Assembly: GCA_964020155.1 (NCBI GenBank)
Contig: OZ026559.1
Span: 4,132,674 to 4,196,673 of the forward strand
From: Chondrilla cf. caribensis
Taxonomy: Eukaryota > Porifera > Demospongiae > Chondrillida > Chondrillidae
Direction of reading: 5' to 3'
Length of the DNA: 64,000 nucleotides
The translations under genes and the position numbers were made by a program. The notes under the pieces are model-generated. The model did no database searches. It was given only the letters and a program-made list of their open reading frames with translations, and was not told the origin of the DNA. This document shows positions 59,667 through 64,000 of the stretch, in pieces; positions within the stretch are counted from its first letter, which is position 1; the number at the start of each line of letters is the position of its first letter.

Positions 59667-61367
59667 CTACTGAAAGTTTTGTTGTTGAAAAATTTGCCTC
59701 ATCTCCAACTTCACTTTGTGATACAGCACCTGTATCATCCACCATGCTATTGGTAGGGCAGTGTAGCGTAGTACAAAGTAGAGAGATTTAGTGAAGCTCT
59801 GAGTCTCCTCTCCATATTTACTCAAATGTAGTACAAGTGTCATACTGAATGTTAGTGATCCAAATCCAAAGACAAGTACTGCTATGAACATGAGTAGCAG
59901 TATCTGTCGAAGTGCTTGTTTTGGTGTGATTCTGTATTCCTCTTCTTTGATGAAGATTTGATCAATTGTGAAGGGAATGGATGTTATGATGATGCATACA
60001 AACATTGCACACCACACTGTGAGAATAGTAAATCCATACAAGTGAGGGTTAGCACTCACTAACAAGAGTTGAAATGGAAGATGTAGTAATAGACCCAGTA
60101 CACTCATGTAGATCCCCCAAAGAGATATTGTTATAATGATTCTGTGTTGATTTCTTCCACAACATTTTGTGAATATGCTCAATGTTCTGGGAATGGGAAA
60201 TGTAATGTACTTGGTGTGAATGTAGGCGAGCATTAGGGAGCTGATTAACACGAAACACGAAAGAAAGTTTGATGTTGAAATTATTTTATCAGTATATTTT
60301 CTATATGGATAACATGTAGCAATGAGTAATTTGAGTATCATGTAGATGTTAAAGACATGAGCAAGACTTGCTACAGCCCAGAAGAATGGTACTTTAACTT
60401 TGCTCCTACTTTGTTGTAGACTCTTGATCAGTTGTCCTCCCTTGGTGTAGAGTAGGAACGGAGCCAGTAGACTGATAGTCATGATTAGTGCATAGAATCC
60501 AGGATTTGGAATGCTTAGGTGTTTTGTTCCCTGAGGCATTTGGTTACGAACCCGGACATCATATCTAAGTTTTGACCCAAACATCAAATTCATGTATAAC
60601 ACTCCTGACGATTTCTCTTCATATTGTCTTTGAAGTTTCCCAGAAATCACTGACAAAATCTACATTTTTATTTTAAGAAGGAATATGAGATTCACATTAG
60701 CAGACCCAGTACAGATCAGTTATGTTGAACAAGAATGGATGAACTGATGCAAGATAGTACGTTGTTGTCCACATGCCTTACCTTGCTTACCATAGTATGT
60801 ATGTCAAGGATTGTACATGTATGCATGTATAAATAATGTATAAGATATATGCAACAACATAATATATACCTGTATAGTGACAGCTCCTAATGTTGGATTG
60901 CCATCAGGAATGAGTGGAGTTTTGATGCAAGCAATCTGGGATGGAAAGTATAAAGGCGAAGATTTGTTGAATAAAAGGTAGTAGGTCACAGTGGGTAGGT
61001 ATTCTCCAAATTCTAGTAGTATTCCTTCATTATCAATGCTGTATATCGGTGTGGTGGTCCACATGTACCAATATATCTTGTGATAAGTGTAGTTTATTCC
61101 TGGGTATGTCCTCCATGGATAGGTCCCAAGTGAGCACTCTTCAGGAAGTGGGTCTGTGTAGTTGGCGAAGTAGGCTATGATGACACTAGATGGTTTAGCC
61201 CGATTGATTGGGTAGAAGGCATTGAGGAGTTGTTGATAGTTGTCAGGATAAGCTTTGATAGAGTTCAATATTTTCAAGGGATCATCACAAACTTGATAGC
61301 AATCACATCCTCCACAAATACCTTCTATGAGGATAGTTCACAGAACCAGTATTATTGCTCCACTCAT
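59667..61367 (-). pseudogene. 7TM membrane protein, copy 8 (stop in signal peptide)
   Basis: Exon 1 is 60870-61367 and exon 2 is 59667-60659; the intron is 210 bases. Codon 10 of exon 1 (61338-61340), Trp in other copies, is TGA, inside the signal peptide. The next ATG would give an ectodomain with no signal sequence. Everything downstream is open (496 codons including the stop position). The N-terminal half of exon 2 is nearly identical to copy 3, while the C-terminal half resembles copy 6 (FTILTVW, EEEYR, PIAWWMIQ). TrpSer is LeuSer in the TWSIFTKCC loop. A single-base error at 61339 is the alternative to true loss. Confidence 0.65.
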
Positions 61368-62142
61368 TCTTCACTCAATTGTACCTGGTCACACATGGGA
61401 GACAACAATAGTGAATGACTCTTATTATACAGTCAACTATAATATTGCAAATTTTCACCTTCCATTCAGGATGTTTCCGATATTTTTGGATCACAATTTA
61501 CTAATAATAACATAATAAGATATAATCGGATTCCTATTTTCACTTTCAAAATTATCCCTGACAAAACTGATTGTACAATACTGATTTTATTTTGCTTTCG
61601 ATTTCAACTCCTCCTGAGCTGATAGTCCACACTAGAATACATATGCATCCTACCAAGTCTCACACAGTTGTAGCTAGCTAGAGTGTATAAAGAGCATAGT
61701 ATTATGGTAACATTTTGGTACATGCAATGTTTATGTTATGAACTCCAACTGTTACAGGCGTACAGCTGCTGCAGACACCCTCATTCATCCAACCCTTCCA
61801 AGCTTGTTGGGCGTTGGATAAAAAATGGGGTGGTCTCTTCAGAGTTGAATTCCAAGAGAACCGGTCAACCATCTTCAACCAGGCTGTTGGCTGAAGGTAG
61901 GTTTCATGTTTACTGTAATATACAGAGAGTACCTGGTAGACTGGTGACTTGTGTTGTCGTAGGTCACTGTGATAATAATATGATACATTTTACACACACT
62001 TTTGCATGTACATTCGGATGTGGTACCAGTGATAATTATAGATTATTGCTATCCATGGACTGTCCATATCAAACTTAATACCAGAGGTACAGATAATTGT
62101 GATTAAGTGGGGCCCACTGTATACGATATTACCAGTAGAAGG
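61368..62142. other. Upstream block of copy 8, duplicate of 27093-27869
   Basis: Same truncated block and junction as upstream of copy 3, at an offset of 34,275 bases. Confidence 0.6.
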
Positions 62143-62222
62143 CTGATGACGTAATAAGCAAGTTGCACCGTGTGACGTTGATCACGTGCAATAACACGTG
62201 TTCTGTATTTGGCGGAGATCGG
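62143..62222. promoter_or_regulatory. CRE / double E-box / E2F-like motif cluster (8)
   Basis: Duplicate of 27870-27955, with all motifs kept. Confidence 0.4.
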
Positions 62223-63811
62223 ACTAGCGTGAGTGCCTTCATTTTGTTTGAGCGCATTTGGAAACTTGTTCAATCGCGAGAATTGATCAGGAAGGAAATG
62301 AGAACGAATGATTCTTCATATTTCCTTTGAACAGATGATGTCCCTTTCCTGGAGCTCCGTGTGGAGTAGGAGAATGAAGTGACGGCTGAATGGTCGAACT
62401 CCGGATGTGGTCCGAAAGACAGTTCGGTGAATTTTCGCGTGTGTCTATTGCCTATCTTTTGTACAATGACTAATCGGGATTAAAATATCAAGAAACGGAT
62501 GCTTTTTAACTGTATTAGTTTATATATATCAGCGACATTTTCAATAGTTCGTGTAGTTCGATAATAGAGTGGTTCGGTTTTGTTGTTCAGTGTACAACTA
62601 TAATTATACAAATATACATTATTACATTGTTGTCGTTGTTGTTTCTCCTAGAATATTGTTATTCTACACTGCCCTCTAGTACATAGTGAGACGATACAGA
62701 CCTTAAGGTTCCCCTACATATTGGTATGTCCCCTACAGTGTATCCATGTGTACCCTCTAGTGGTAGGGAGTCCTTAGTTTGATTATAAGTTGGCTGTCTC
62801 TCATCTGACTGCTAATATACATGTGGAGACCATCCCTCTGTTGTTGCATAGATCCCTTAAGTAAGCATACCTTATTAAAGCGGAGTACAAGTAATAACCT
62901 ACATTATATATAGAAGGAATGCAACAGTAGACAACCCCCACACAACATAATATTATGTAGTATGTGTGGGATGCTCACGGGTAATTGGTATGTCCAGCCA
63001 GCTGTGTATTGTAATGAATACTTTGATATATGTTTGAGTACATCTGACAAAGTGTATTGTGTACATGTGTACATACCTGTGTGGGTTGCATACTGCCAGT
63101 GGCACCACAAATTTGAGACAGCTACATGACTGAGGTGGATGGTGTGCCTATGTACCTGAGTGGGTTTGTACTGATACAGGCCAAGGTGGTCACGATCTTC
63201 AAACAGCTCCTTGATAACAATCATCTCCATTCATCGTAAGCTACTTTAGATGTCCATATTATTTATCCACTTTCTATATTATTATGTAATTACGTAGGTT
63301 AATTTCAATGTCAACTGAATACATACCTTGTTGTGACCTATAAAACTAGAGAACTGGACTTCATACTGGCCTCACAAGCTTCATTTCGTCTAAGGAATAA
63401 GGACACGCACAAACACATGAAGCATCAAAGTAATCACCCCCCCCTCACACACACACAATGCACGCACACACACGCATACACACACTCATTCACACTTTTA
63501 TGTGTATACTTTATCATTTGATTATGCAGATTCCTGTAAAAGACCAGGTTACATTTCATACCTGAATGGTTCCAGTTTGATTTTTGACAATTAAATATTT
63601 ATTATTTTTTGATTAATTAATTGTTCATTACATCCGAATTGAATCATAAAGTATAGAATTGCAAGTGTTATGCCTACATAAGAAAGCACCATAATTGGAT
63701 ATGATCATGCATAGTGTTGTGTGTAAAACATTACTGAAACGATAACTATATAAAATGAATAGGAGAGCATAGCATACTGCTGCACATATTTATTGATATC
63801 AAATGTGCTAT
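62223..63811. other. Spacer, near-identical duplicate of 27948-29536
   Basis: Carries the TTG tract, CCTCTAGT element, TEVDGVPMYL relic (63112-63245), short CA stretch and DSCKRPGYISYL relic (about 63530) in the same order as the earlier spacer. I noticed only isolated single-base differences (for example TTTTCGCC/TTTTCGCG at 28164/62439). Confidence 0.7.
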
Positions 63812-64000
63812 CTACTGTAAGTTTTGTCGTTGAAAAATTTGCCTCATCTCCAACTTCACTTTGTGATACAGCACCTGTATCATCCATGATGCTATTGGTA
63901 GGGCAGTGTAGCGTAGTACAAAGTAGAGAGATTTGGTGAAGCTCTGAGTCTCTTCTCCATATTTACTCAAATGTAGTACAAGTGTAATACTGAATGTTAG
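63812..64000 (-). CDS. 7TM membrane protein, copy 9 (C-terminal part, cut by window end)
   Basis: From the TAG at 63812-63814 the - strand reads back through QRQNLQ, helix 7 and the last outer loop into the start of helix 6 at the window edge. It matches copy 4 (29537-29725) base for base except near 63890. The rest lies outside the window. Confidence 0.75.
   Translation of the reverse strand, partial: LTFSITLVLHLSKYGEETQSFTKSLYFVLRYTALPIASWMIQVLYHKVKLEMRQIFQRQNLQ

Larger units (their letters stand above)
60205..64000. repeat. Segmental duplication, right copy
   Basis: Partner of 25930-29725. It includes the 5' part of 7TM copy 8, the whole spacer, and the 3' end of copy 9. Short tracts near 60830-61000 and 61310-61380 match other 7TM copies better, which points to gene conversion after duplication. 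Confidence 0.85.

Overview
This window is eukaryotic and metazoan, and most like a demosponge. The evidence is small introns with GT/AG borders, polyadenylation signals just after stop codons, long (CA)n/(TG)n microsatellites, short collagen-like secreted proteins with a fibrinogen-type cysteine-rich module, and a DUF1647-type membrane protein. The species is inferred, not proven. There is no bacterial or viral gene set.

Three gene families make up the window. (1) Secreted collagen-like proteins on the + strand: signal peptide, Ser/Pro linker, 10-16 Gly-X-Y triplets, a conserved LDELREIV segment, a Pro/Thr linker, a fibrinogen-like subdomain and a C-terminal Cys/Trp-rich domain ending in LELYIR or LELYVY. 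Three copies look intact (11441, 22462, 53527). Two are full-length pseudogenes (2040, 50502). Several are fragments (9662, 19209, 19768, 21015, 45806, 48578, 55559). (2) Two-exon, seven-transmembrane proteins with a signal peptide and about 200-residue ectodomain, on the - strand: eight complete loci (5193, 14865, 25395, 29537, 34469, 39939, 43542, 59667) and a ninth cut by the window end. Two of the eight carry nonsense codons. (3) A DUF1647-type, type II membrane protein: one intact copy (57664-58932) and one pseudogene (47219-48484).

Layout: 1-27 kb holds three tandem modules of about 10 kb, each with a + strand collagen-like gene converging on a - strand 7TM gene. 28-45 kb holds 7TM genes alone, spaced 3.6-5.5 kb. 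45.8-59 kb holds collagen-like genes and fragments interleaved with the two DUF1647 copies, plus one solo LTR. From about 60 kb the sequence repeats 25.9-29.7 kb at a constant offset of about 34,275 bases, nearly without change.

The spaces between 7TM genes carry the same ordered blocks each time: a conserved unassigned block, a (TG)n tract, a CRE/E-box/E2F-like motif cluster, a TTG-rich tract and a short repeated element. The collagen-like genes share a 5' block with an RFX X-box-like palindrome. I infer that secreted collagen/fibrinogen-type proteins and the 7TM receptors may be functionally linked, because they were duplicated together and both are secretory-pathway products. The sequence does not prove this.
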